Source: Lutraria lutraria (Eukaryota > Mollusca > Bivalvia > Venerida > Mactridae). Taken from it: a stretch of DNA of 64,000 nucleotides. Of this stretch, positions 23,455 through 36,500 are shown piece after piece. The stretch's first letter is position 1. Every line of letters starts with the position of its first letter. Below the pieces are notes generated by a model, which did not search any database, had not been told where the DNA came from, and saw nothing but the letters and a program-made list of their open reading frames with translations. The translations under genes were made by a program, and so were the position numbers. The stretch spans positions 33,872,194 to 33,936,193 of the forward strand of contig OZ026846.1 in NCBI GenBank assembly GCA_964023205.1, written 5' to 3'.

Positions 23455-24125
23455 GTTCAATTTTTAGGTCAGCAATGTTATTGTATACATGGACGATCCC
23501 ATTTAACATCTTTAGGTAACAAAAATACTATTGTAATTTGCTATAGAACAATCTATGATCTTTATAATCACTGTCCTCTGTGGCGCAATTGGTAAAGCAC
23601 AATGTTAGTGAATCTCGAGCACTGCGTCTGATGTTGGCCATCATTTTTTTTCAACTTTTTCTCCATTTTTATAAAAGTCAACTTTATATATATCGATAAG
23701 AAAATAATTTTTAATATATTTTTATATTTAAATTGGTCCGTCAAATTAACAAAAATATAATAACCTCACCTGGGTAATTAGGATTCATGTATTTCAATTG
23801 TGGAGTAATTATATAATAAGTAGAGACCGGTTCAGGTGTTTAGTATTTTTATATAGTATTTAAAATTACATTTGTATTCGCGATTTTGTGCAAAAAAAAT
23901 GTATACAAGGAATAAAAAAGAGGAATACACAAGAGAACAAATGCATTTCTTCTTTACAAGAACAAACATATTTCAATAAATAAATTATAAAAAAATAAAT
24001 GTATATAATGATTTAAAAAGAACGTGCCCTTGACTGAGTTCGAACCACTCACATCTGCCTCTTTTTGTAAAACAGTTATGTATGTACAATGTACATGCCA
24101 TCTTATCCAATACACCACGACTCTG
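23455..24125. repeat. Diverged third copy of the repeat with tRNA-like ends
   Basis: Resembles 15300-16050: a box A-like TGGCGCAATTGGTAAAGC at about 23580 (+), then AT-rich sequence, then a tRNA-Arg-like relic in minus orientation (about 24125-24025, with GTGGTGTATTGGATAAGATG and GGTTCGAACTC). The order and spacing match copy A, showing the two tRNA-like parts travel together. Confidence 0.65.
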
Positions 24126-26870
24126 GTTCAAGTGAATGTCACTTTACTACGGATTTAAAATGATTTGGGCAATCAATTTACAGTGATTACCTTTACAATG
24201 GTATCGTACAATATTCGACCTTGACTATAAGAAAATTGAACTATAAGATATTTTTAAACTCTATAAATATTCATTTCATCCACACACAAATAAGGCAAAT
24301 TTTTAATCTTTATGTCGCTGATATATTTTTGAAACAAAATCAATGTAAATATACATCCTTGGTACTTGCAATACGTTCTGTTTTTAAAGACATATGTATG
24401 TCATAAAAAGGAGTTGCTTCTTACATCTGATATCTAGTCCCTTTAAATGCCAACTGTAGCTTTCTTTTTTCATTATTTATTACAATGTTGTATGTATTTG
24501 AATAGATATTATACTGTCTGTGTATTGATTTTGTTAATATTTTAGTTCAAAGAAAACTTTGGTCAAGGAAGTACATAATTATGTCTTAAAGTGTTAACTG
24601 AAGGGCGTACACAGTGCTTTGCACACACTAAGGATGTTTTTCGTCAAAGTTCCAAGAACATAATGATACCCATTTCGGTTAAAGACACATATACTAAATC
24701 AACAGCTTAAAGAATGCGATGCATGTGACTTTGGACCAGCAAATCATCTGATTCCACAAGAGGGGGTAATAAAAAGGACATGGTCATTGATAGACTAGCT
24801 TCTGTTTACATAGTAAGTTACCATATGTTTAATTATGCTTGTAAAACAATTAAAGTTAGTCATAAACAAATCATCATCCATAAATCGGTAGAATTTTGAC
24901 TAGCTGTCAAGTCCACAGACACTAAGCTGACCATGACCAGACAGGATTAGAATGACAAGGGGCAATAAAACATAAGAGAGCAGACATATAGTGGTTCTCT
25001 ACCAAACGTAACCACTCAAGCTCGGCGCATGTCGAGCGAGCGGATAAGTTGGTAAACCAGCAATCCAAACATTAATATATTTAATGTTCGGATTTATCTT
25101 TTGACGATACTGTCGCATTTTCAAAAATACCTATTGCACCATGCTTATCCTTGAACCAGATGGAATGATATCTGATTTGCATGAAATTTGATTGGCTACT
25201 TTCCGATAATTTATGATGATTGTAGCCAGGACACACACACTATATGAGTGCTTGCTTGATGATTAAGACGAAATATAACCAAGAATTACTTTTCATTGCA
25301 ATCTGCAGCAGTTAAAAAAATTGTCATATATTTGACCACGTTAATGGTATATATGATATGTATTGTCAAAATCTATGCTTTGATGATATTATGACCATGA
25401 ATTTACCATAAAAGTCTCTTTGAACTTAGTACCAAATTAAGATTTCGAAGTGTTGGCAATTAGTCTAAATTAAAAGATTGCATGACTATAGAAATCATAA
25501 ACACCAACCAATGTCAAACAATTAGTGACCATTTTCCATATTTTCCGAAATTTGCACTTTTAGAATGTTTTCAATTCGTTCACCTGCGAGAACGCCTAGA
25601 ACATTATAAATCAAATAAAAAAGACTTGCCTTATAAGAATGTTTTAAATTCGTTCACTAGAACGCCTAGAATATCATTGATCACAGAAACCCCATCGCAG
25701 CTTTTTCCTTTGTCCGGAAATTAATTTTAAGTCGATATGTCTGAGGAAACGAGCAAAATGGTACAAAAAGAAGTGATTGCAAAACATTCAGGTAATATAC
25801 ATCGCTAAGACAGTCCATTGATGTTTGTGCGATGTTGGTATGACATGTATTTGACTGTATCATGAAGCGCGTCTTATACTAGGGCTCATGTTTCAAGGGA
25901 AACCAACCGGTACGTATGACAACAATGTTATCGGTCTTCAAAAGTGGCCAGTGCTAGGTGCGGATTGGAACTCTAAAGAACATTAAATGGATTACACGAA
26001 GTCCAACCGCAGGAACCGGCACCTTTATAATGCCGTCGAACTGAGGGAACGCTTTGCTTCGTGGATTCGAAGTATCATTGTCTCCATGAATGCACGTTGC
26101 AGGCTGTTACTGCTGCTAACGGCGTCCATAGACAATATTGGACATTCGGCGTTTGAAGAATGGCATTTTGCATCCTCCCAAAATATGGCGCTGTTTAATG
26201 TTTTCATTTAGAATCAGGCACAACTGTTAAATCAATGTAATAATTAACTGTATGGTATGGCATATATGGTCCTTCAACTTTATAATCTTGTATAGTCCTT
26301 GAAAATATGGCAATACCCAAAATTGCCTTTAAATTTTAATGGCCCTAAGTATTCCTTCTCCATCCTGTTTTTAAATACTAAACAGAATTATATTTCAAAC
26401 AACAACTTTTCTATGTTGATCAGTGTAATACAATGTGATACAAAAAAGAATTAATTGTATGTCCAAACCAGTATTTACACAATACAGTTACGGAAAATGA
26501 AGGTCAACTGTGAACAACATAAGTTCTTTAGGCATTCATTCAGAGCTCGACCAGATGTTTTAAAGCGCTAGACCAAACTATTTGTAGCCTGTGAAAAAAA
26601 ACACATTTTACTATCAGTCGGAAACCAACTATCGAGAAAGTTTACTACTCCGAATAAATATTCACTTGTCGGAATATTGAACCAATATCGAACCACTAAA
26701 GCAAAAATCGAATTACAAACACTAAGTTCATAAACTACCGACACAAGCTAATTCATGTATAAATAATAAAACAATGGAAGCCAACGTTTATACGGTTATG
26801 CTCGTGGTCACTGGTTCCAGTTGTCATCGATGTAAATAGTACAAGGTTCTAATGAAAGACACTTGTCATA
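24126..26870. other. Intergenic, no gene seen
   Basis: Short frames on both strands have no recognisable domain or splice context. A short local duplication is visible at about 25560-25670 (TTCGTTCAC...GAACGCCTAGAA twice). Nothing else stands out. Confidence 0.5.
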
Positions 26871-26876
26871 AAGGGC

Positions 26877-27165
26877 CACAGTAGTGGTCCAGTGGATAGT
26901 GCAATGGACTTGTAAACCAGGCGAATCCCGGTTAGATCCTCATCAGTGCATGCAAATTTGACAAACGTACTTATTTCCTCCATATCGAGGGCTCAGCGCA
27001 ACACTGTTGTAACTTGTTCTTATTTCAATATGAGTTACGACACTGTTGCGCTGAACCCTCGATATGTGGAGAAGTCGCCATCTCCTTGTGGAGGGTTTAA
27101 CTGGTTAAATGAACCGGTCGCCGTATATAATTGAAATATCGTTGAACTCAATGAAAATAACTTGT
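26877..27165 (+). mobile_element. tRNA-derived SINE interrupted by a palindrome
   Basis: A tRNA-like head (GTGGTCCAGTGGATAGTGC as box A, GGTTAGATCCTC as a worn box B) is followed by a body ending in GTCGCCATCTCCTTGTGGAG and ATATCGTTGAACTCAATG, similar to the body and tail of the SINE at 38838. An 86-bp palindromic insert divides it. Confidence 0.65.
26981..27066. mobile_element. 86-bp palindromic MITE or fold-back insert
   Basis: Two arms of 34 bp beginning CATATCGAGGG pair with three mismatches around an 18-base centre. The insert is placed inside the SINE body. It has no coding capacity. Such hairpins are usually foldback or MITE remnants. Confidence 0.75.
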
Positions 27166-27513
27166 CACTAAGGAACTCGACTTCCTATTATAAACAACAG
27201 ATGATTACAGTTTTCATATATTTAATAAATATGAAAGTACTGACTAGGTGAAATAAAATTTAATAATTGCAAATTGTTAATAAAAGTAAAATGTCCGCTA
27301 CATGATGTGATTGTCTTCTAAATTTATTGAGACTTGAACAAGTATTGTATTAGATAACACAATACCTAAATCCATATTTTACATTTTATAATAATTACTG
27401 TGAAGGGAAAGGGATTTCCATACTTTGAAATAAGGAATAATACATCTATGGTTCAGCTCCTTTACCAGGGGACAGAAAACTTCAAGCAGTTCCATATGAT
27501 TATTACCATGGTA

Positions 27514-30500
27514 TCACGAATCATTAACATTTCCTTTAACGTCTGTTTCACTATTACTTCCATTTACAGCGTCTTTACTTAACCGTTCTAAATATTTCCC
27601 TGATAATTTTGTCAGAGTTTCTCCAGTATTTGTACTTCCATAGGATGTCTTCGAATCAACATGGTCGTGATCTGGATTTATATCTTTGTTCGATGTACTT
27701 TGGTCTCCAACTATCATCATTTCTTGTAATTTATGGGTGGAGTACGGCTTTCTTGCTAAAGGATCGGTTTTTTGTACTAACTGTATATGTGGCGGTGGTT
27801 TCGACCATGACTGTTGTTCACCTGGAAAGAAATTGATAATAAGATATTTGATTAAACTTTATTTACCAACTATGTTCATCAGTCATCGATGTGAATCATT
27901 GAATACCTTATTATCTAGATTAGTTACTGCCAGCCCTGTTAGCTCAGTGCTTGGAGCTTTGGTCTACTGATCTAGAGGTTGTTAGTTCGAACCCCGGGCG
28001 AGTCTCACACAGTCCGTGACAAATTTGACTGAAGATGCTACATCCTACGTTGAATTGTCCTCCACCTCTAAATCATGTGGGGTAGCTTAGTAGTAGCTTG
28101 CGAAAAGAATGTGGTTAGTACTGGTTAAAGCCTAATGAAGTCCAGGGAAGCGGGTTAGGATAACTGCCAGTAACGACATAACTGAAATAATGTTGAAAAT
28201 GGCGTTAAGTCCGAGGAAGTAAATAAAATTTGTTTTTCAGCCTTAAAAAGAACGAATAGAAGCATCATTTCAGACAAACACTGGGTTCAAACATTCTACA
28301 TAGAACCAAACAGGGTCCCCGCCTAAGCCGATGATATGTATTTATTTTTTCATGTTTTTCATGAATGATAAGTCCAAAGTAAAATGAAAACAATTCGTAC
28401 CTGAACCAAAGATAAGATAAAACACGGCCGCCGCGGCCACAATGGATGCCGTAAGGTAAAAAACGTAGGACCAGCTTTGTATTGTCTGAAAATAGATTAT
28501 GATGATTTTACATGACTCGGTTAATACAGCGTGTAACCTTTGTCAAAACAGTGGAGCAAAGTGAACTAAAAATGTGTCCGGAGAACACGAATGCACCCGC
28601 TGAGATCTAAGTAAAAAAGGGACCATAACTCGACCTGTGAAGATCTTTTGATCGAACTTGACCTGTATTTTAGTATTATACTCCTTCGTGTACAATAGTA
28701 ATTGCTCGGAAACCAAAGTTTGAACGGACGGACGGACGGATGCACGGACGGACAGGTGTATCACTTTATGCACTTCCGCCATTCGAAGGCGTGGGTATAA
28801 AAAATGATACCGGACACAACAATCAGTTACTCGAAGAAGCAAGCGGACTTAGTCGGATAAAAAGTAAAATGGCAGGATATAAATTATTTTTCCTCAAAGC
28901 AAACATGTTTACTTTTACCTGAAAAATTATCATTTTGTTCCTTCGAATTATATTTGATCAGCAAATTTTAACAAACTAATTTTCAAAGGAACAAAATAAA
29001 AATATCTTCATCATGAAAGGTTTAATCAGATAAAAATACGCAATAAGTGGCCTTATTAACAAATCTTAAAACCCACGTAAAAAGCGACTAATGATGAATT
29101 AATTAGTTTTAATAATGTGATTAAAGATGGCATTAATATCTTAATTAAGTCACAGGCTGATATTTACATTTTTGTTCAAATATTAAATAAGATAACTGCT
29201 GTAATACATGCAAACGTAGCATTTTCAAAAGATAATTGAGTTAATAGGGGAACCGACAGTATTGTTATACTTCCTTCATTTGGTATCATCTTTATACAGT
29301 GTCAATAGATGAACTGGTTTAAGAGTTCTGTAAGTGCATATAATAGAACAGCTTTCAGTACTTTGATTTAACCTACATTTATATGCTAGATAGATTTTAT
29401 AACATTGCAAATGATACCTAATAAATCACCATTCAATTTTACACACGTGCGTACAATAAAAAGAATGGAATCCTAGTTAGGGAAATATCTCTTTTATTTC
29501 ATCAGAAGAAATCATACATACTTGATCAACTGTTAGAAGTCCGGTTGCCAGGGGAACAATGATAGCCCCTAGGGAACCAAAGGTTGAAGACACAGCCACC
29601 AGAGTACTGGCATATCTTGTAGACAAATCATAATGATTTACCGACCAACCTTATAAGGAATAGAACAATCTCTCTTTCAATGTACAGTACAACCTCTCCA
29701 GAGCTGCCCTCTCTTGAGCAATAACCTCCCTTCAACAACAGCATGATTTTTCACTATGACACGATTTAACTATCTAGAACAGCAAGCTCTGAACAACAAC
29801 ATAATTTTGCTACTTCCAAAAGGATGTTGCTTTGGAGAGGTTGCACTGTTTAACAATAAATACGTCTACAAAATAGATTACATGAGATATGTTCATATTA
29901 ATTTAATATACAAAGAATGCTTGAAGCAAAGCAGAATTGAATACATTGTCATGACGGTATGCCATCGTAACCTGTTCTAAATGTCCTGCACTTATGTCCG
30001 ATCCACTTTAGTTGGTAGCCGTAAATTCACTAGTACATAAATGACGTTTGTGACTTGAATTATCTCAATTGTTTACAAATGAGAAAAATATGTTTTATTA
30101 TATTGTTGCTAACTGACTGGTAGCATATCGCATCTGGCGTTCTTTGGCTCTGATCTCTGATTCACAAACCATGTGGGAAAGCAAGCACGTACCGGTAATG
30201 AAAGAGAAACACGTTCGTAAAGGGAGGTAACTCGTTGTTAACTGATAATGTCAACTGGTTCCCGTTCCATGTTGCGCCGCATCAAAGGTTTTTGAACAGA
30301 AAGACAAATGGGGACCGGTATACGGATTCATAACAGTGCGACATATAAATACACGGCGTTGTGCCAGTCGTACAAATAAATTCAACCAGAATTGCTATAT
30401 GAAGACTACGCGGTACCTCGATTTGAATGTTCCAGGAAATTCAGAACTTTCATACCTGACGTAGTAATTCCAAACGCTCCCACAGCAATCGTTAACACTA

Positions 30501-33500
30501 TTACCACAGCAGTTCCATTGTACATAAATGATAATACTATAAAACCAACGGTCTGTATACCAAAACCTGCAAAATATATGAATAAATTATGTTCCTTCTA
30601 AATTGCAAAACCCGACAAACTTACAGGTGTCTAAAAGACTTACCGATCAATCTAAATAATATAGCATGTTTTCCTTTAATAGATACAGCGATTATTCTCA
30701 TCAAAGAGGGGCGAGTTTAGTACAAATTGACAAGCTATTTTGTGCTGTTGTATGTTCCATTCATTTAACCATGTGATGGATGTTTCTGTGACAGGGAATA
30801 TACAGCAGTCTCCTAGTTTGATTTACTGGTGAATTTTTGGACAAAGACATTTTTCATGTTCATTTGTTAGATGTTATTTATCTGTAAAAATTACAGGAAT
30901 TGATTAAATCTAGTGGAACATTTCTCCCATTGTCTGATGGCATAATCAAACATTCACACCATCAAAATCATTAACATTTTTTCAAAATATCGTTCATTAT
31001 GCATGATTTAGATGAAACGTCAGCCTAAAAGTAATGTATCCAAACCAAGATATAGAGCATATTTTTTCGGAGACATTTCAACAAAAGTAAGTCGAATATT
31101 TGCACATCAGAAAAGATTATTTGGTTAAGCATGGTATTTTCTTCGTTAATTCACAAAAAAGATGATATTTCTTGTGCAAAATTGTGAAATAGAAGAAAGA
31201 AAATTACAGCTTATTTGATAATGAAAGAAAAACAACAGCAATTTTATCATCATTATGTGACTATCCAATTTGACAATAATGAACGGCATTTTCCATTGCA
31301 CGTGAAAATTACATAATTACATGCACATAAAAATAATGTTGAATGATTCAACCATTCCTTTGACAGGCATATTATAATAACGAACAGTCAAATAATTACC
31401 TAGTCCAACAAATAATTTTCGTACAGCAGTGGTTGATAATGATTTAGAATTCAGCAATAAATCAGCAACATATCCACTTGCAAATGACAGTATCACCTTG
31501 ACAATATGCGGTATGGACGCATAGAACCCAGTCTATAAATAGAATTAGTCTGACAATATGTTGCATACAAGCATAGAGCCCAGTCTATAAATAGAATTAG
31601 TCTGACAATATGTTGCATACAAGCATAGAGCCCAGTCTATAAATAGAATTAGTCTGACAATATGTTGTATACAAGCATAGACCCCAGTCTATAAATAGAA
31701 TTAGTCTGACAATATGTTGGATACAAGCATAGACCCCAGTCTATAAATAGAATTAGTCTGACAATATGTTGCATACAAGCATAGAACCCAGTCTATAAAT
31801 AGAATTAGTCTGACAATATGTTGGATACAAGCATAGACCCCAGTCTATAAATAGAATTAGTCTAACAATATGTTGGATACAAGCATAGACCCCAGTCTAT
31901 AAATAGAATTAGTCTGACAATATGTTGGATACAAGCATAGACCCCAGTCTATAAATAGAATTAGTCTGACAATATGTTGGATACAAGCATAGACCCCAGT
32001 CTATAAATAGAATTAGTCTGACAATATGTTGGATACAAGCATAGACCCCAGTCTATAAATAGAATTAGTCTGACAATATGTTGGATACAAGCATAGAGCC
32101 CAGTCTATAAATAGAATTAGTCTGACAATATGTTGGATACAAGCATAGACCCCAGTCTATAAATAGAATTAGTCTGACAATATGTTGGATACAAGCATAG
32201 AGCCCAGTCTATAAATAGAATTAGTCTGACAATATGTTGCATACAAGCATAGAGCCCAGTCTATAAATAGAATTAGTCTGACAATATGTTGGATACAAGC
32301 ATAGAGCCCAGTCTATAAATAGAATTAGTCTGACAATATGTTGGATACAAGCATAGCGCCCAGTCTATAAATAGAATTAGTCTGACAATATGTTGCATAC
32401 AAGCATAGAGCCCAGTCTATAAATAGAATTAGTCTGACAATATGTTGGATACAAGCATAGAACCCAGTCTATAAATAGAATTAGTCTGACAATATGTTGT
32501 ATACAAGCATAGAGCCCAGTCTATAAATAGAATTAGTCTGACAATATGTTGGATACAAGCATAGAACCCAGTCTATAAATAGAATTAGTCTGACAATATG
32601 TTGCATACAAGCATAGAGCCCAGTCTATAAATAGAATTAGTCTGACAATATGTTGGATACAAGCATAGACCCCAGTCTATAAATAGAATTAGTCTGACAA
32701 TATGTTGGATACAAGCATAGAACCCAGTCTATAAATAGAATTAGTCTGACAATATGTTGGATACAAGCATAGAGCCCAGTCTATAAATAGAATTAGTCTG
32801 ACAATATGTTGTATACAGGCATAAAACCCAGTCAGTCTATAAATAGAATCAATCTGACAATATGTTGTATACAAGCATAGACCCCAGTCTATAAATATAA
32901 TTAGTCTGACAATATGTTGTATACAAGCATAGAACCCAGTCTATAAATAGAATTAGTCTGACAATATGTTGCATACAAGCATAGACCCCAGTCTATAAAT
33001 AGAATTAGTCTGACAATATGTTGCATACAAGCATAGAACCCAGTCTATAAATAGAATTAGTCTGACAATATGTTGGATACAAGCATAGAGCCCAGTCTAT
33101 AAATGGAATTAGTCTGACAATATGTTGGATACAAGCATAGACCCCAGTCTATAAATAGAGTTAGTCTGACAATATGTTAGATACAAGCATAGAGCCCAGT
33201 CTATAAATAGAATCAATCTGACAATATGTTGGATACAAGCACAAAACCTAGTATATAAATAGAATCTGTCATGTCAGATAGCATGTGATATAGAGGCATA
33301 GAATCATCCAGTCTACTTGCATATTGATAGTTGTTTTAAAAAGAAAAGGGTTTCTTACGAACTTAGTGTACTCGTATAAATATGTGTACACATGTATACA
33401 GAATTCTATATAAGAGTTTACTCATACCTCGGCTATATTAAATCCAAACTCATTTAGATATAACGGCTCATTGGTTAACATCAGTCCTAGCACCCATTGT

Positions 33501-36500
33501 CGAACAAAATGACAGAAGCAGATCGCAAACACTGGTAAAGATGTCAATATAGATTTCCAAGGTATTTCTATATTCTGAAACAAAGAAAAACATTATCAGT
33601 TATAGTACTTGGTTCCCGTCTCCGTCCGACCCTAAATGAATTAAGAGAACAAAATAAGCCACACGCCTATGCATATATATTTATATTTCTAAGACTATAT
33701 AACATGCGTTTTAAATGCATTCTGTGAAATCTGATTGTTGGGATATCAGGAGTAACTCTTTGGGCTCTTTTATTCTTGGACAGCAAACATGGCACGTAGT
33801 TTTTAGAAGCGAAAGTTAAGCGGGAGCTTCTAGAGTGATACACCTAGTTTTCTACTTACAATAACGTGACGCTCTTATCCACACAATCGCGTTGAAAAAT
33901 AGTGCCACTGATTGTATAACTCTACCGATAGCTGATTTGATACAAGTTGGATGTATTGCAGGATTTTGAAAGCATGGGGAATGGTTACATTTTTTTGGCC
34001 TTTCAAACTGTAAAATTATTGAGTTTAATAATTCAGTATTCATCCGCACAAAAGTTTCATTCATAGTTATAATAAATAGTGCGCATCGCTACTAAGCATG
34101 GTAATCGCTAAAATACTCTAGCAGAGCGAGGACACCAGTTAACCACAGGATAGATATAAAGTACGGAATGGACTCGATTCGCGAAATGAAGTTCTTATTT
34201 GCGAAATGGGTTTTTGTATAATATATCTTTATTAAAAACTTCAACATTCAACTTCAACAACCCGTTTGACAGAATTCAAGGCGTTTGAATAATTCTTTCC
34301 GCCAGGCCCCTAGCATTGTAGGCGGACACTCACCCACATCGCTAAATGATTAACCCTAATGAAGGAAGAATACTAACTCTATTGTTGCATATAATTACGT
34401 TTTAATTAAGTTTCAAGAGTCAGGTGTGCTTTTACAGTGGACAGGAAGGTAGGTATGTTTATTTACTATAAACTTTAACAGAGTTTGGAGAGTGATAGGT
34501 GGACCTCTACCAAATGTCTACATTACACTAGACCAAAGCTGCCTCTTCCTTTCGAGGAAACTATTAATTATACAAGTATACATTTTGGTTTGCAACATTG
34601 TGACCTTGAGTTGGTTGAGCTAATGAACATCTACCAAGTATTAACTTTCGCTTCTGACAATACCCTCAGTGTTTTGATTTATGAAGGTGAATACTAAACT
34701 AAGATGATTATGTTGTGTATGATAATCTAAAGAAGTAACTGTTATAAATTTAGATAAATGGCAGGTGATGAGGGTTGGATAACTATAAAACGAATTTCAT
34801 ACCAAGCAATATTGAAACATATTCAAAATGATAAAACTGAGACCTATACTAGACTTACTTGATTAGAATACAACACTACCGATGCTGGATTGGAAACATT
34901 ATTTTGGGTGTTTTCTATTTCGTTCGCTCGACGAAGATCCAAAACAAGATGGAACAAGAAGTGTTTGTGATACGCGGATGTCCACCTAAAGACCAACTGG
35001 ATAGTATAAACTTAACGTTTGTCGTATCGACGATCTCAAAATTATTGGGGGCATCTACATGTGATGACCAATCTCCCAACTAAATCTGAGGAGATTAGGC
35101 CAAGTCGTTCGTCGGACAAGGTTTGGTCACGGACGGACCGACCGACATGTACAAAGCAATATCGAGAGGGGGTATAATTATTAAGCTAATCAATAAACAT
35201 ACAATTTGTGTATAGTATACCTCGTAGTCGATGACATCTTCACCTTGTGTTTTCTGCATAAAGTCAAATTCTTCATCACTGATGGATATATGATGAGAAG
35301 GTCTCTCGTAAACAAGACACAACCAAAACACAAACCATATGATACATAGACTTCCTACAAGTAAACGTATACATTAATTTTCAAAACTGTTACACAGATG
35401 AATCAAAGCACTGAAAGTCCTCATGGAAACTGAACTTACATAGACTTGCACTGTAACATAGAATGAGAACTAGTTTAACAGTTGCATGGATGCTTTAGAA
35501 AAAGTAGTGCTTAGTTACGCATCAAAATTCATCCGCTACGAGTGATTGACGGCTATGGCTATCGTTCAGTTTCCAAAAAGAACAATTAATATAAACTAAT
35601 TGCGTTGAGCACTCACGACTCTCAAAATTTCAGAATGATATTTGTTCTATTTATAATAAATATGAAAATATTGTCTTAAAAAAGAATGTGCCTAAAATTA
35701 CGTTTACTAGAAAATTGATTAATTTATAGGTTATGTTGTCCTTATGTATCAATATGTGTAATTTATTCAATTCTTTTATCTCACCACTGATATAAAATAT
35801 GTAATGCCATCTAAGATAATGTGTAATACATCCAGCCATAGGAAAACCTAGGATAGCACCAGCATATGCACCTACAATAGTGATGTTAGATCAGTATGTA
35901 ACATAATTATGATAGTTACGGTATATCAGTATAGATCATAAAATAGTTATTGTAGATCAGAATAAAATCTACGTAAGTAATGATAGATCAGTATAGATCC
36001 TACATAAGTAATGATAGATCAGTATAGATCCTACAATGTTTTGGAAGATCAGTATAGATCAAACATAAGTAATGATAGATCAGTATAGATCCTATAATGT
36101 TTTGGAAGATCAGTATAGATCCTACATAAGTAATTTTAGACCAGTATAGAGTACAAACATAGTACAATCAATAGTTATTGTGGATCAGTATGTAGTTGTC
36201 TGATTTTCAATGGATAAGAAAATACAGCTTATATGGCTGGCTTTTCAAAGGAGACAAAATCCGGCAAAATGTCCTTCAACCATCCATACTGAGAGTAATG
36301 GACGGATTTATGCCTTATTAGTTTATGAACTATAAGGGCTAAACTCTTTCTTGTGTATTTATGAGTATTAAAGTCCAATTAGCTTTTTAAATTTAGCAGC
36401 ACATTCAATATAATTATGTAATGATAGTAAAATATAAGAAATATATTTAATTTGCTCTAAAACAAAATTACACGATGCCTTTCTTTAGACACATCTCGTT

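Noticed and set aside
25482..26211. Small plus ORFs of 74-80 codons
   Set aside because: No domain, no splice context, and one is explained by a local duplication.
32689..32874. Minus ORF in the 52-bp array
   Set aside because: Three out-of-register translations of the repeat unit; it ends at the TAA built into the unit.
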